This document shows, one piece after another, positions 33,703 through 48,000 of a stretch of 64,000 bases of DNA (position 1 is its first letter; each line of letters begins with the position of its first letter). Below the pieces are notes generated by a model. It was not told the DNA's origin, did no database searches, and worked only from the letters and a program-made list of their open reading frames with translations. This stretch comes from Lithobates sylvaticus (taxonomy: Eukaryota > Chordata > Amphibia > Anura > Ranidae), in NCBI GenBank assembly GCA_028564925.1, contig CM053028.1, forward strand, positions 627,511,380 to 627,575,379, in the 5' to 3' direction. The translations under genes and the position numbers were made by a program.

Positions 33703-34541
33703 TTATCTTCTATGTGGTCTGATGTAAAGTTCAATATCGCGGAAGCAATTTCAGTTCTACAGGATTCATCAAATAGTAAATTATCATTTAATTTCCATGT
33801 ACCTCTAGGCATACTTTTATTTATTGTATCTATAGTTAGGTAGATGGGTGCATGGTCTGACCATATGAAATTCCCTATCTCGGGGGTAGAGGTTGTTGCA
33901 ATCGCCGAGGAGTTTATCAAAAAGTAGTCCAGTCTATGGTATGTATCGTGTACCTGGGAGTAAAATGTATAGTCTTTTATACTTGGATTTGTTATTCTCC
34001 ATATATCTATTAGTTGGTATTGTTCTAGTAGTTTTTTAAATGCTCTTTTCTCACTTTTCTTTTGAGGTCCTGTCTTTGATGTGGTATCCATATTTCGATC
34101 TAGAACAAAATTGAAGTCTCCTCCAATTATGATTGTCCCTTCTGCTTTAATCATCATCTTTGTTAGTAGTTGAATGCCTGTTTTAATTTGATCTATATTT
34201 GGTAGATAGATATTAATAAGAGTGTATATCTGTCCGTATATATTCAGCTTTAGCAATAGTGCTCTGCCCTCTCGACTTGTCCATTTTTCTAAAACCTGAT
34301 GAGGTATTGAGTTATGAATTACTATTGAGACCCCTCTGGATTTTGAATATGGGTATGTATCGTGATACCAGTTGGGATATTGTCTATTTTGTATGTTTGG
34401 TAGTTGATTTGTACGGAAGTGCGTTTCCTGGAAGAGAATAATTCCTACATTTTGTTTCTGGAGAGAATATAAGATTTGTGATCTCTTAGATGCTACATTT
34501 AGTCCCCTTGTGTTGAAAGAACAAACTTTAATAGCTGTCAT
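33703..34541 (-). pseudogene. LINE-B ORF2, endonuclease part
   Basis: ATG at 34541-34539, MTAIKVCSFNTRGLNVASKR. About 280 codons are open up to the hAT target duplication. AP-endonuclease landmarks are present in order: FNTRGLN, FQETHFR, SRGVSIVI, GGDFNFVL, HRLDYFLI and WSDHAPI. The frame then continues to ...SDHIEDNT at the junction. Residues beyond this in the present sequence are hAT, not LINE. The frame resumes at 23120. Confidence 0.93.
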
Positions 34542-36071
34542 ATTTCGACAATAGGGGGTCTAGAGGAGGAAAGAGGGAGAGAGCAAAAGGGGGGGGGAGA
34601 GGGGAAGAGGGAGAAGGAAGGAGAGAGAGAAAAGAAAAAGAAGAAAGAAGGAAGGGAAAAAAAAAAAAAAAAATTTAATATTTTTTATTCTTTTTTAAAA
34701 AAAACTTCTCTTCTGTAGTTCACGTTCACTCGCACTAAGAGTCAAATGCTCTTTGGTGTTCTACTCACTTGAGATTAAAACTTTCATACTTTATCATTCT
34801 CTAAATGACTCGTTGAGTCTACCCTTACAATGTAAGTTCCCTATTTGGGGGTATATAGGGATTTCCTTAGGGTTAGGACGTGTCCCTGGTCTGGGAATAG
34901 TTTAGTTTAAATGATGTAGGATTTTAATGGGTATTTTAATCCTACATCTTATTTATCACCTTCATGAGCTATTATTATTGTGTTACTTATGTTAGTTCTC
35001 CTATCCTCTTCCCCTCCCCCTCCCCCCTCACCTTTGAAGTTATATTTGAAAGCCGACAGTTTATGTGGTATATATACGTCTTTTCCATTCTGTTATTCCA
35101 TTATTACAGATTGGTATTTGGGTTGTTTCCCATGGATACAATGTGGTTTATTGGTGCATAATCTATACAGTTTATTTCCTCTGCTCTTCGTTGTGGGGAT
35201 AGAGTGGGCAGAGAGAGAAGGAGAGAGAGAAGGGAGGAAAAGGAGAGGGAAAGGAGAAAAAAAAAAAAAAAAAAAAAACCTAGAGGAAAAAAAAGGGGAA
35301 GAAATTTTCTCTCCCTCCTCCACCCCACCCACTCCCTCCCCTCCGCAGAGGGTCGTTTTTTTTGGAGGGCAGAGGAAGATTGAATCAATTGTATCCAATG
35401 GGAGCAAACCAATTTCCCAAAAGCCCACAGCTCATAAGTGTCCATTTTTCAGGTACATTACAATTTATACATTTTTATCATATTTTCATTATATTCTGAC
35501 ATATTATATTTATAACTCTATGCATTTAATTTTGAGTCCCTGTTACCCCATTTTTCTCCCCAAAAAAAGAAAGAAAAAAAAAAAAAATAATAAAAAAAAA
35601 AAAAAAAAAATTTTTTAAAAAAATAAAAAAAAAAATTTTTTTTTTTTATAATAATAAAAAAAAAAAATTAAAAAATTTAAAAAAAAAAATTAAAGAGGGG
35701 GGAGCACCTAGGGGGGGAGGGGAGGCCAATTCTTTTGGAATCTCCCCAATCCCCCTTGTTCTCCTCCCTCGTTCCATTTCCCCCTCCTCTAGAGATGTGT
35801 GTGTAAGTAATAGATTATAAATTGTGTCTGGTGTGTCCGTGTCGTTTTTTTTTTCCCCCTCTCCTTCTTTTTTCGGAGAAGGGGGAGATGGGAGGGTGAG
35901 GGGAGGGAGAAAAGAGGGAGGTTTAGGAATAGGGTACAAACAGTAACCATCACAATATACACTGCGGATATGTAATAGATTAAGAGGAAATAATGTTAAT
36001 ATTAGAAGTGATCAGGGAAAAGACCAGAATCATTTGAGTATGAATAAGGGCACATTTTTTTTTTTTTCTTT
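34542..36071 (-). other. LINE-B 5' region, low-complexity spacer
   Basis: About 1.5 kb without a recognisable gene. On the minus strand it has C/T-rich tracts (34560-34680, 35210-35370, 35840-35930), long T and A runs (around 35260, 35570-35690 and 36057-36070) and AT-rich stretches. It matches the position and style of the ORF1-ORF2 spacers in LINE-A and LINE-C, so ORF1 was probably lost by 5' truncation. The apparent open frames are homopolymer translations. Confidence 0.7.
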
Positions 36072-39000
36072 GATTCATTTGGATGTCCTTTTGGTAACCC
36101 GAGCAACGTTTTAAAAGCACCTCACAGTCTTGTTCAGCGCAGTAACAGGCGAGACTACAATGCAGATGGAGTAATTTTGTTTTCACCTCTTTAAAAACAG
36201 AATGGTCTGGCATGTTTCCTTTGCTTCCGAAAGAATGGTTTGTCAGTGAGAACAGTCTTTTTTTTGTCTTTCTAACATATTAAGCCCCAGAATCTTTCCT
36301 TGGGTTCCATGAGCGTTGTTTCCATTTTGCATTTCCTCCAAGCACAGAAATCAAAAGAAAAACATTGGCAGTGACTGCCCATCGCACTGCTATTAATCTT
36401 CCCTAATGGAAATACCATGTCATTTTTTTTCTTCTCCATCTAGCATTTCGTAAAAAGAGGCATAGTTTAAAAATGAGACCAAAACACAAAATTGGAAACT
36501 CAGCTTTTTTTGAAACAAAAGAAGACTCTAAGCACTCAAAACAACCACTCTGAATGAGCTCCCTCCTGCCATCTTCCCAACTAGAAAGATGACCAAGTCA
36601 TCAAATGGTGGCAGCACCTGCATAGAGCAGCACTGCCAACAGGATTCCTAATGAGACAAGAACCCTAAAATTCATCATCGTGGAAGGTGAGTTTAGACAC
36701 TTTCGAGCACATTTCTCCCTTTGAATCCTACAGAAATGATCCCTGAAAGTATAGTCCTACCTTGACAAGGCAAAGATTTCAGCAACATCTTAATCACTAT
36801 TCCTTCAACAAATGGTGAACATGTTTGTCAACCTCCAATGTAAACTACTTGTAGAAATCAAGTAGTAATAATTAAGATGCCTGTTTGCCAACATCCTATT
36901 CTAAAGAAAAATCATTTTGCAATTCTTTTCTCTCAAATCGTAACATTTCTTGATGCCTTATATTGGCTATCTAGATTCATTTGGATGTCCTTTTGGTAAC
37001 CCGAGCAACGTTTTAAAAGCACCTCACAGTCTTGTTCAGCGCAGTAACAGGCGAGACTACAATGCAGATGGAGTAATTTTGTTTTCACCTCTTTAAAAAC
37101 AGAATGGTCTGGCATGTTTCCTTTGCTTCCAAAAGAATGGTTTGTCAGTGAGAACAGTCTTTTCTTTGTCTTTCTAACATATTAAGCCCCAGAATCTTTC
37201 CTTGGGTTCCATGAGCGTTGTTTCCATTTTGCATTTCCTCCAAGCACAGAAATCAAAAGAAAAACATTGGCAGTGACTGCCCATCGCACTGCTATTAATC
37301 TTCCCTAATGGAAATACCATGTCATTTTTTTTCTTCTCCATCTAGCATTTTGTAAAAAGAGGCATAGTTTACAAATGAGACCAAAACACAAAATTGGAAA
37401 CTCAGCTTTTTTTGAAACAAAAGAAGACTCTAAGCACTCAAAACAACCACTCTGAATGAGCTCCCTCCTGCCATCTTCCCAACTAGAAAGATGACCAAGT
37501 CATCAAATGGTGGCAGCACCTGCATAGAGCAGCACTGCCAACAGGATTCCTAATGAGACAAGAGCCCTAAAATTCATCATCGTGGAAGGTGAGTTTAGAC
37601 ACTTTCGAGCACATTTCTCCCTTTGAATCCTACAGAAATGATCCCTGAAAGTATAGTCCTACCTTGACAAGGCAAAGATTTCAGCAACATCTTAATCACT
37701 ATTCCTTCAACAAATGCTGAACATGTTTGTCAACCTCCAATGTAAACTACTTGTAGAAATCAAGTAGTAATAATTAAGATGCCTGTTTGCCAACATCCTA
37801 TTCTAAAGAAAAATCATTTTGCAATTCTTTTCTCTCAAATCGTAACATTTCTTGATGCCTTATATTGGCTATCTAGATTCATTTGGATGTCCTTTTGGTA
37901 ACCCGAGCAACGTTTTAAAAGCACCTCACAGTCTTGTTCAGCGCAGTAACAGGCGAGACTACAATGCAGATGGAGTAATTTTGTTTTCACCTCTTTAAAA
38001 ACAGAATGGTCTGGCATGTTTCCTTTGCTTCCGAAAGAATGGTTTGTCAGTGAGAACAGTCTTTTCTTTGTCTTTCTAACATATTAAGCCCCAGAATCTT
38101 TCCTTGGGTTCCATGAGTGTTGTTTCCATTTTGCATTTCCTCCAAGCACAGAAATCAAAAGAAAAACATTGGCAGTGACTGCCCATTGCACTGCTATTAA
38201 TCTTCCCTAATGGAAATACCATGTCATTTATTTTCTTTTCCATCTAGCATTTAGTAAAAAGAGGCATAGTTTACAAATGAGACCAAAACACAAAATTGGA
38301 AACTCAGTTTTTTTTGAAACAAAAGAAGACTCTAAGCACTCAAAACAACCACTCTGAATGAGCTCCCTCCTGCCATCTTCCCAACTAGAAAGATGACCAA
38401 GTCATCAAATGGTGGCAGCACCTGCATAGAGCAGCACTGCCAACAGGATTCCTAATGAGACAAGAACCCTAAAATTCATCATCGTGGAAGGTGAGTTTAG
38501 ACACTTTCGAGCACATTTCTCCCTTTGAATCCTACAGAAATGATCCCTGAAAGTATAGTCCTACCTTGACAAGGCAAAGATTTCAGCAACATCTTAATCA
38601 CTATTCCTTCAACAAATGGTGAACATGTTTGTCAACCTCCAATGTAAACTACTTGTAGAAATCAAGTAGTAATAATTAAGATGCCTGTTTGCCAACATCC
38701 TATTCTAAAGAAAAATCATTTTGCAATTCTTTTCTCTCAAATCGTAACATTTCTTGATGCCTTATATTGGCTATCTAGATTCATTTGGATGTCCTTTTGG
38801 TAACCCGAGCAACGTTTTAAAAGCACCTCACAGTCTTGTTCAGCGCAGTAACAGGCGAGACTACAATGCAGATGGAGTAATTTTGTTTTCACCTCTTTAA
38901 AAACTGAATGGTCTGGCATGTTTCCTTTGCTTCCGAAAGAATGGTTTGTCAGTGAGAACAGTCTTTTCTTTGTCTTTCTAACATATTAAGCCCCAGAATC

Positions 39001-42000
39001 TTTCCTTGGGTTCAATGAGCGTTGTTTCCATTTTGCATTTCCTCCAAGCACAGAAATCAAAAGAAAAACATTGGCAGTGACTGCCCACCGCACTGCTATT
39101 AATCTTCCCTAATAGAAATACCATGTCTTTTATTTTCTTTTCCATCTAGCATTTAGTAAAAAGAGGCATAGTTTACAAATGAGACCAAAACACAAAATTG
39201 GAAACTCAGTTTTTTTTTAAACAAAAGAAGACTCTAAGCACTCAAAACAACCACTCTGAATGAGCTCCCTCCTGCCATCTTCCCATCTAGAAAGATGACC
39301 AAGTCATCAAATGGTGGCAGCACCTGCATAGAGCAGCACTGCCAACAGGATTCCTAATGAGACAAGAACCCTAAAATTCATCATCGTGGAAGGTGAGTTT
39401 AGACACTTTCGAGCACATTTCTCCCTTTGAATCCTACAGAAACGATCCCTGAAAGTATAGTCCTACCTTGACAAGGCAAAGATTTCAGCAACATCTTAAT
39501 CACTATTCCTTCAACAAATGGTGAACATGTTTGTCAACCTCCAATGTAAACTACTTGTAGAAATCAAGTAGTAATAATTAAGATGCCTGTTTGCCAACAT
39601 CCTATTCTAAAGAAAAATCATTTTGCAATTCTTTTCTCTCAAATCGTAACATTTCTTGATGCCTTATATTGGCTATCTAGATTCATTTGGATGTCCTTTT
39701 GGTAACCCGAGCAACGTTTTAAAAGCACCTCACAGTCTTGTTCAGCGCAGTAACAGGCGAGACTACAATGCAGATGGAGTAATTTTGTTTTCACCTCTTT
39801 AAAAACAGAATGGTCTGGCATGTTTCCTTTGCTTCCGAAAGAATGGTTTGTCAGTGAGAACAGTCTTTTTTTGTCTTTCTAACATATTAAGCCCCAGAAT
39901 CTTTCCTTGGGTTCCATGAGCGTTGTTTCCATTTTGCATTTCCTCCAAGCACAGAAATCAAAAGAAAAACATTGGCAGTGACTGCCCGTCGCACTGCTAT
40001 TAATCTTCCCTAATGGAAATACCATGTCATTTTTTTTCTTCTCCATCTAGCATTTCGTAAAAAGAGGCATAGTTTACAAATGAGACCAAAACACAAAATT
40101 GGAAACTCAGCTTTTTTTGAAACAAAAGAAGACTCTAAGCACTCAAAACAACCACTCTGAATGAGCTCCCTCCTGCCATCTTTCCATCTAGAAAGATGAC
40201 CAAGTCATCAAATGGTGGCAGCACCTGCATAGAGCAGCACTGCCAACAGGATTCCTAATGAGACAAGAACCCTAAAATTCATCATCGTGTAAAGTGAGTT
40301 TGGACACTTTCGAGCACATTTCTCCCTTTGAATCCTACAGAAATGATCCCTGAAAGTATAGTCCTACCTTGACAAGGCAAAGATTTCAGCAACATCTTAA
40401 TCACTATTCCTTCAACAAATGCTGAACATGTTTGTCAACCTCCAATGTAAACTACTTGTAGAAATCAAGTAGTAATAATTAAGATGCCTGTTTGCCAACA
40501 TCCTATTCTAAAGAAAAATCATTTTGCAATTCTTTTCTCTCAAATCGTAACATTTCTTGATGCCTTATATTGGCTATCTAGATTCATTTGGATGTCCTTT
40601 TGGTAACCCGAGCAACGTTTTAAAAGCACCTCACAGTCTTGTTCAGCGCAGTAACAGGCGAGACTACAATGCAGATGGAGTAATTTTGTTTTCACCTCTT
40701 TAAAAACAGAATGGTCTGGCATGTTTCCTTTGCTTCCGAAAGAATGGTTTGTCAGTGAGAACAGTCTTTTTTTTGTCTTTCTAACATATAAAGCCCCAGA
40801 ATCTTTCCTTGGGTTCCATGAGCGTTGTTTCCATTTTGCATTTCCTCCAAGCACAGAAATCAAAAGAAAAACATTGGCAGTGACTGCCCATCGCACTGCT
40901 ATTAATCTTCCCTAATGGAAATACCATGTCATTTTTTTTCTTCTCCATCTAGCATTTCGTAAAAAGAGGCATAGTTTAAAAATGAGACCAAAACACAAAA
41001 TTGGAAACTCAGCTTTTTTTGAAACAAATGAAGACTCTAAGCACTCAAAACAACCACTCTGAATGAGCTCCCTCCTACCATCTTTCCATCTAGAAAGATG
41101 ACCAAGTCATCAAATGGTGGCAGCACCTGCATAGAGCAGCACTGCCAACAGGATTCCTAATGAGACAAGAACCCTAAAATTCATCATCGTGGAAGGTGAG
41201 TTTAGACACTTTCGAGCACATTTCTCGCTTTGAATCCTACAGAAATGATCCCTGAAAGTATAGTCCTACCTTGACAAGGCAAAGATTTCAGCAACATCTT
41301 AATCACTATTCCTTCAACAAATGGTGAACATGTTTGTCAACCTCCAATGTAAACTACTTGTAGAAATCAAGTAGTAATAATTAAGATGCCTGTTTGCCAA
41401 CACCCTATTCTAAAGAAAAATCATTTTGCAATTCTTTTCTCTCAAATCGTAACATTTCTTGATGCCTTATATTGGCTATCTAGATTCATTTGGATGTCCT
41501 TTTGGTAACCCGAGCAACGTTTTAAAAGCACCTCACAGTCTTGTTCAGCGCAGTAACAGGCGAGACTACAATGCAGATGGAGTAATTTTGTTTTCACCTC
41601 TTTAAAAACAGAATGGTCTGGCATGTTTCCTTTGCTTCCAAAAGAATGGTTTGTCAGTGAGAACAGTCTTTTCTTTGTCTTTCTAACATATTAAGCCCCA
41701 GAATCTTTCCTTGGGTTCCATGAGCGTTGTTTCCATTTTGCATTTCCTCCAAGCACAGAAATCAAAAGAAAAACATTGGCAGTGACTGCCCATCGCACTG
41801 CTATTAATCTTCCCTAATGGAAATACCATGTCATTTTTTTTCTTCTCCATCTAGCATTTTGTAAAAAGAGGCATAGTTTACAAATGAGACCAAAACACAA
41901 AATTGGAAACTCAGCTTTTTTTGAAACAAATGAAGACTCTAAGCACTCAAAACAACCACTCTGAATGAGCTCCCTCCTGCCATCTTTCCATCTAGTAAGA

Positions 42001-45000
42001 TGACCAAGTCATCAAATGGTGGCATCACCTGCATAGAGCAGCACTGCCAACAGGATTCCTAATGAGACAAGAACCCTAAAATTCATCATCGTGGAAGGTG
42101 AGTTTGGACACTTTCGAGCACATTTCTCCCTTTGAATACTACAGAAATGATCCCTGAAAGTATAGTCCTACCTTGACAAGGCAAAGATTTCAGCAACATC
42201 TTAATCACTATTCCTTCAACAAATGCTGAACATGTTTGTCAACCTCCAATGTAAACTACTTGTAGAAATCAAGTAGTAATAATTAAGATGCCTGTTTGCC
42301 AACATCCTATTCTAAAGAAAAATCATTTTGCAATTCTTTTCTCTCAAATCGTAACATTTCTTGATGCCTTATATTGGCTATCTAGATTCATTTGGATGTC
42401 CTTTTGGTAACCCGAGCAACGTTTTAAAAGCACCTCACAGTCTTGTTCAGCGCAGTAACAGGCGAGACTACAATGCAGATGGAGTAATTTTGTTTTCACC
42501 TCTTTAAAAACAGAATGGTCTGGCATGTTTCCTTTGCTTCCGAAAGAATGGTTTGTCAGTGAGAACAGTCTTTTCTTTGTCTTTCTAACATATTAAGCCC
42601 CAGAATCTTTCCTTGGGTTCCATGAGCGTTGTTTCCATTTTGCATTTCCTCCAAGCGCAGAAATCAAAGGAAAAACATTGGCAGTGACTGCCCATCGCAC
42701 TGCTAATAATCTTCCCTAATGGAAATACCATGTCATTTTTTTTCTTCTCCATCTAGCATTTAGTAAAAAGAGGCATAGTTTACAAATGAGACCAAAACAC
42801 AAAATTGGAAACTCAGCTTTTTTTGAAACAAAAGAAGACTCTAAGCACTCAAAACAACCACTCTGAATGAGCTCCCTCCTGCCATCTTCCCAACTAGAAA
42901 GATGACCAAGTCATCAAATGGTGGCAGCACCTGCATAGAGCAGCACTGCCAACAGGATTCCTAATGAGACAAGAACCCTAAAATTCATCATCGTGGAAGG
43001 TGAGTTTAGACACTTTCGAGCACATTTCTCCCTTTGAATCCTACAGAAATGATCCCTGAAAGTATAGTCCTACCTTGACAAGGCAAAGATTTCAGCAACA
43101 TCTTAATCACTATTCCTTCAACAAATGCTGAACATGTTTGTCAACCTCCAATGTAAACTACTTGTAGAAATCAAGTAGTAATAATTAAGATGCCTGTTTG
43201 CCAACATCCTATTCTAAAGAAAAATCATTTTGCAATTCTTTTCTCTCAAATCGTAACATTTCTTGATGCCTTATATTGGCTATCTAGATTCATTTGGATG
43301 TCCTTTTGGTAACCCGAGCAACGTTTTAAAAGCACCTCACAGTCTTGTTCAGCGCAGTAACAGGCGAGACTACAATGCAGATGGAGTAATTTTGTTTTCA
43401 CCTCTTTAAAAACAGAATGGTCTGGCATGTTTCCTTTGCTTCCGAAAGAATGGTTTGTCAGTGAGAACAGTCTTTTCTTTGTCTTTCTAACATATTAAGC
43501 CCCAGAATCTTTCCTTGGGTTCCATGAGCGTTGTTTCCATTTTGCATTTCCTCCAAGCACAGAAATCAAAAGAAAAACATTGGCAGTGACTGCCCATCGC
43601 ACTGCTATTAATCTTCCCTAATGGAAATACCATGTCATTTATTTTCTTTTCCATCTAGCATTTAGTAAAAAGAGGCATAGTTTACAAATGAGACCAAAAC
43701 ACAAAATTGAAAACTCAGTTTTTTTTTTAAACAAAAGAAGACTCTAAGCACTCAAAACAACCACTCTGAATGAGCTCCCTCCTGCCATCTTCCCATCTAG
43801 AAAGATGACCAAGTCATCAAATGGTGGCAGCACCTGCATAGAGCAGCACTGCCAACAGGATTCCTAATGAGACAAGAACCCTAAAATTCATCATCGTGGA
43901 AGGTGAGTTTGGACTCTTTCGAGCACATTTCTCTCTTTGAATCCTACAGAAATGATCCCTGAAAGTATAGTCCTACCTTGACAAGGCAAAGATTTCAGCA
44001 ACATCTTAATCACTATTCCTTCAACAAATGGTGAACATGTTTGTCAACCTCCAATGTAAACTACTTGTAGAAATCAAGTAGTAATAATTAAGATGCCTGT
44101 TTGCCAACATCCTATTCTAAAGAAAAATCATTTTGCAATTCTTTTCTCTCAAATCGTAACATTTCTTGATGCCTTATATTGGCTATCTAGATTCATTTGG
44201 ATGTCCTTTTGGTAACCCGAGCAACGTTTTAAAAGCACCTCACAGTCTTGTTCAGCGCAGTAACAGGCGAGACTACAATGCAGATGGAGTAATTTTGTTT
44301 TCACCTCTTTAAAAACAGAATGGTCTGGCATGTTTCCTTTGCTTCCGAAAGAATGGTTTGTCAGTGAGAACAGTCTTTTCTTTGTCTTTCTAACATATTA
44401 AGCCCCAGAATCTTTCCTTGGGTTCCATGAGCGTTGTTTCCATTTTGCATTTCCTCCAAGCACAGAAATCAAAAGAAAAACATTGGCAGTGACTGCCCAT
44501 CACACTGCTATTAACCTTCCCTAATGGAAACACCATGTCATTTTTTTTCTTCTCCATCTAGCATTTCGTAAAAAAAGGCATAGTTTACAAATGAGACCAA
44601 AACACAAAATTGGAAACTCAGCTTTTTTTGAAACAAATGAAGACTCTAAGCACTCAAAACAACCACTCTGAATGAGCTCCCTCCTGCCGTCTTCCCATCT
44701 AGAAAGATGACCAAGTCATCAAATGGTGGCAGCACCTGCATAGAGCAGCACTATCAACAGGATTCCTAATGAGACAAGAACCCTAAAATGTATCATCGTG
44801 GAAGCTGAGTTTGGACACTTTCAAGAACATTTCTCCCTTTGAATCCTATAGAAATGATCCCTAAAAGTATGGTCCTACCTTGACAAGGCAAAGATTTCAG
44901 CAACATCTTAATCACTATTCCTTCAACAAATGGTGAACATGTTTGTCAACCTCCAATGTAAACTACTTGTAGAAATCAAGTAGTAATAATTAAGATGCCT

Positions 45001-48000
45001 GTTTGCAAACATCCTATTCTAAAGAAAAATCATTTTGCAATTCTTTTCTCTCAAATCGTAACATTTCTTGATGCCTTATATTGGCTATCTAGATTCATTT
45101 GGATGTCCTTTTGGTAACCCGAGCAACGTTTTAAAAGCACCTCACAGTCTTGTTCAGCACAGTAACAGGCGAGACTACAATGCAGATGGAGGAATTTTGT
45201 TTTCACCTCTTTAAAAACAGAATGGTCTGGCATGTTTCCTTTGCTTCCGAAAGAATGGTTTGTCAGTGAGAACAGTCTTTTCTTTGTCTTTCTAACATAT
45301 TAAGCCCCAGAATCTTTCCTTGGGTTCCATGAGTGTTGTTTCCATTTTGCATTTCCTCCAAGCACAGAAATCAAAAGAAAAACATTGGCAGTGACTGCCC
45401 ATCGCACTGCTATTAATCTTCCCTAATGGAAATACCATGTCATTTTTTTTCTTCTCCATCTAGCATTTCGTAAAAAGAGGCATAGTTTACAAATGAGACC
45501 AAAACACAAAATTGGAAACCCAGCTTTTTTTGAAACAAATGAAGACTCTAAGCACTCAAAACAACCACTCTGAATGAGCTCCCTCCTGCCATCTTTCCAT
45601 CTAGAAAGATGACCAAGTCATCAAATGGTGGCAGCACCTGCATAGAGCAGCACTGCCAACAGGATTCCTAATGAGACAAGAACCCTAAAATTCATCATAG
45701 TGGAATGTGAGTTTGGACACTTTCAAGCACATTTCTCCCTTTGAATCCTACAGAAATGATCCCTGAAAGTATAGTCCTACCTTGACAAGGTAAAGATTTC
45801 AGCAACATCTTAATCACTATTCCTTCAACAAATGGTGAACATGTTTGTCAACCTCCAATGTAAACTACTTGTAGAAATCAAGTAGTAATAATTAAGATGC
45901 CTGTTTGCCAACATCCTATTCTAAAGAAAAATCATTTTGCAATTCTTTTCTCTCAAATCGTAACATTTCTTGATGCCTTATATTGGCTATCTAGATTCAT
46001 TTGGATGTCCTTTTGGTAACCCGAGCAACGTTTTAAAAGCACCTCACAGTCTTGTTCAGCGCAGTAACAGGCGAGACTACAATGCAGATGGAGTAATTTT
46101 GTTTTCACCTCTTTAAAAACAGAATGGTCTGGCATGTTTCCTTTGCTTCCGAAAGAATGGTTTGTCAGTGAGAACAGTCTTTTCTTTGTCTTTCTAACAT
46201 ATTAAGCCCCAGAATCTTTCCTTGGGTTCCATGAGCGTTGTTTCCATTTTGCATTTCCTCCAAGCGCAGAAATCAAAGGAAAAACATTGGCAGTGACTGC
46301 CCATCGCACTGCTAATAATCTTCCCTAATAGAAATATCATGTCATTTTTTTTCTTTTCCATCTAGCATTTAGTAAAAAGAGGCATAGTTTACAAATGAGA
46401 CCAAAACACAAAATTGGAAACTCAGCTTTTTTTGAAACAAAAGAAGACTCTAAGCACTCAAAACAACCACTCTGAATGAGCTCCCTCCTGCCATCTTCCC
46501 ATCTAGAAAGATGACCAAGTCATCAAATGGTGGCAGCACCTGCATAGAGCAGCACTGCCAACAGGATTCCTAATGAGACAAGAACCCTAAAATTCATCAT
46601 CGTGGAAGGTGAGTTTGGACACTTTCGAGCACATTTCTCCCTTTGAATCCTACAGAAATGATCCCTGAAAGTATAATCCTACCTTGACAAGGCAAAGATT
46701 TCAGCAACATCTTAATCACTATTCCTTCAACAAATGGTGAACATGTTTGTCAACCTCCAATGTAAACTACTTGTAGAAATCAAGTAGTAATAATTAAGAT
46801 GCCTGTTTGCCAACATCCTATTCTAAAGAAAAATCATTTTGCAATTCTTTTCTCTCAAATCGTAACATTTCTTGATGCCTTATATTGGCTATCTAGATTC
46901 ATTTGGATGTCCTTTTGGTAACCCGAGCAACGTTTTAAAAGCACCTCACAGTCTTGTTCAGCGCAGTAACAGGCGAGACTACAATGCAGATGGAGTAATT
47001 TTGTTTTCACCTCTTTAAAAACAGAATGGTCTGGCATGTTTCCTTTGCTTCCGAAAGAATGGTTTGTCAGTGAGAACAGTCTTTTCTTTGTCTTTCTAAC
47101 ATATAAAGCCCCAGAATCTTTCCTTGGGTTCCATGAGCGTTGTTTCCATTTTGCATTTCCTCCAAGCGCAGAAATCAAAGGAAAAACATTGGCAGTGACT
47201 GCCCATCGCACTGCTAATAATCTTCCCTAATAGAAATATCATGTCATTTTTTTTCTTTTCCATCTAGCATTTAGTAAAAAGAGGCATAGTTTACAAATGA
47301 GACCAAAACACAAAATTGGAAACTCAGCTTTTTTTGAAACAAAAGAAGACTCTAAGCACTCAAAACAACCACTCTGAATAAGCTCCCTCCTGCCGTCTTC
47401 CCATCTAGAAAGATGACCAAGTCATCAAATGGTGGCAGCACCTGCATAGAGCAGCACTGCCAACAGGATTCCTAATGAGACAAGAACCCTAAAATTCATC
47501 ATCGTGGAAGGTGAGTTTAGACACTTTCGAGCACATTTCTCCCTTTGAATCCTACAGAAATGATCCCTGAAAGTATAGTCCTACCTTGACAAGGCAAAGA
47601 TTTCAGCAACATCTTAATCACTATTCCTTCAACAAATGGTGAACATGTTTGTCAACCTCCAATGTAAACTACTTGTAGAAATCAAGTAGTAATAATTAAG
47701 ATGCCTGTTTGCCAACATCCTATTCTAAAGAAAAATCATTTTGTAATTCTTTTCTCTCAAATCGTAACATTTCTTGATGCCTTATATTGGCTATCTAGAT
47801 TCATTTGGATGTCCTTTTGGTAACCCGAGCAACGATTTAAAAGCACCTCACAGTCTTGTTCAACGCAGTAACAGGCGAGACTACAATGCAGATGGAGTAA
47901 TTTTGTTTTCACCTCTTTAAAAACAGAATGGTCTGGCATGTTACCTTTGCTTCTGAAAGAATGGTTTGTCAGTGAGAACAGTCTTTTCTTTGTCTTTCTA

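Larger units (their letters stand above)
20023..36071 (-). mobile_element. LINE-B, L1/Tx1-type element, minus strand, split by a hAT transposon
   Basis: Without the nested hAT and one copy of its 8-bp target duplication, the element is about 5.5 kb. Reading the minus strand: a low-complexity 5' region (36071-34542), ORF2 endonuclease (34541-33703), the hAT, ORF2 reverse transcriptase and C-terminus (23120-20167), and a short 3' UTR ending in AATAAAGTAAGATTTGAAA at 20023. No ORF1 is present, so the copy is probably 5'-truncated within the ORF1-ORF2 spacer. ORF2 has no frameshift or stop other than the hAT insertion, which makes this the youngest-looking of the three LINEs. Confidence 0.94.
20013..36081. 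repeat. 10-bp target-site duplication GATTCATTTG of LINE-B
   Basis: GATTCATTTG lies at 20013-20022 and again at 36072-36081, with the satellite continuing in exact register on both sides (902 bp after the same motif at 19111 and 902 bp before it at 36974). This is the expected result of target-primed insertion by an L1-type element. Confidence 0.93.

Noticed and set aside
34980-35939. Several open frames rich in K, F, P and G
   Set aside because: They are translations of poly-A/T and C/T tracts in the LINE-B spacer; none resembles L1 ORF1.
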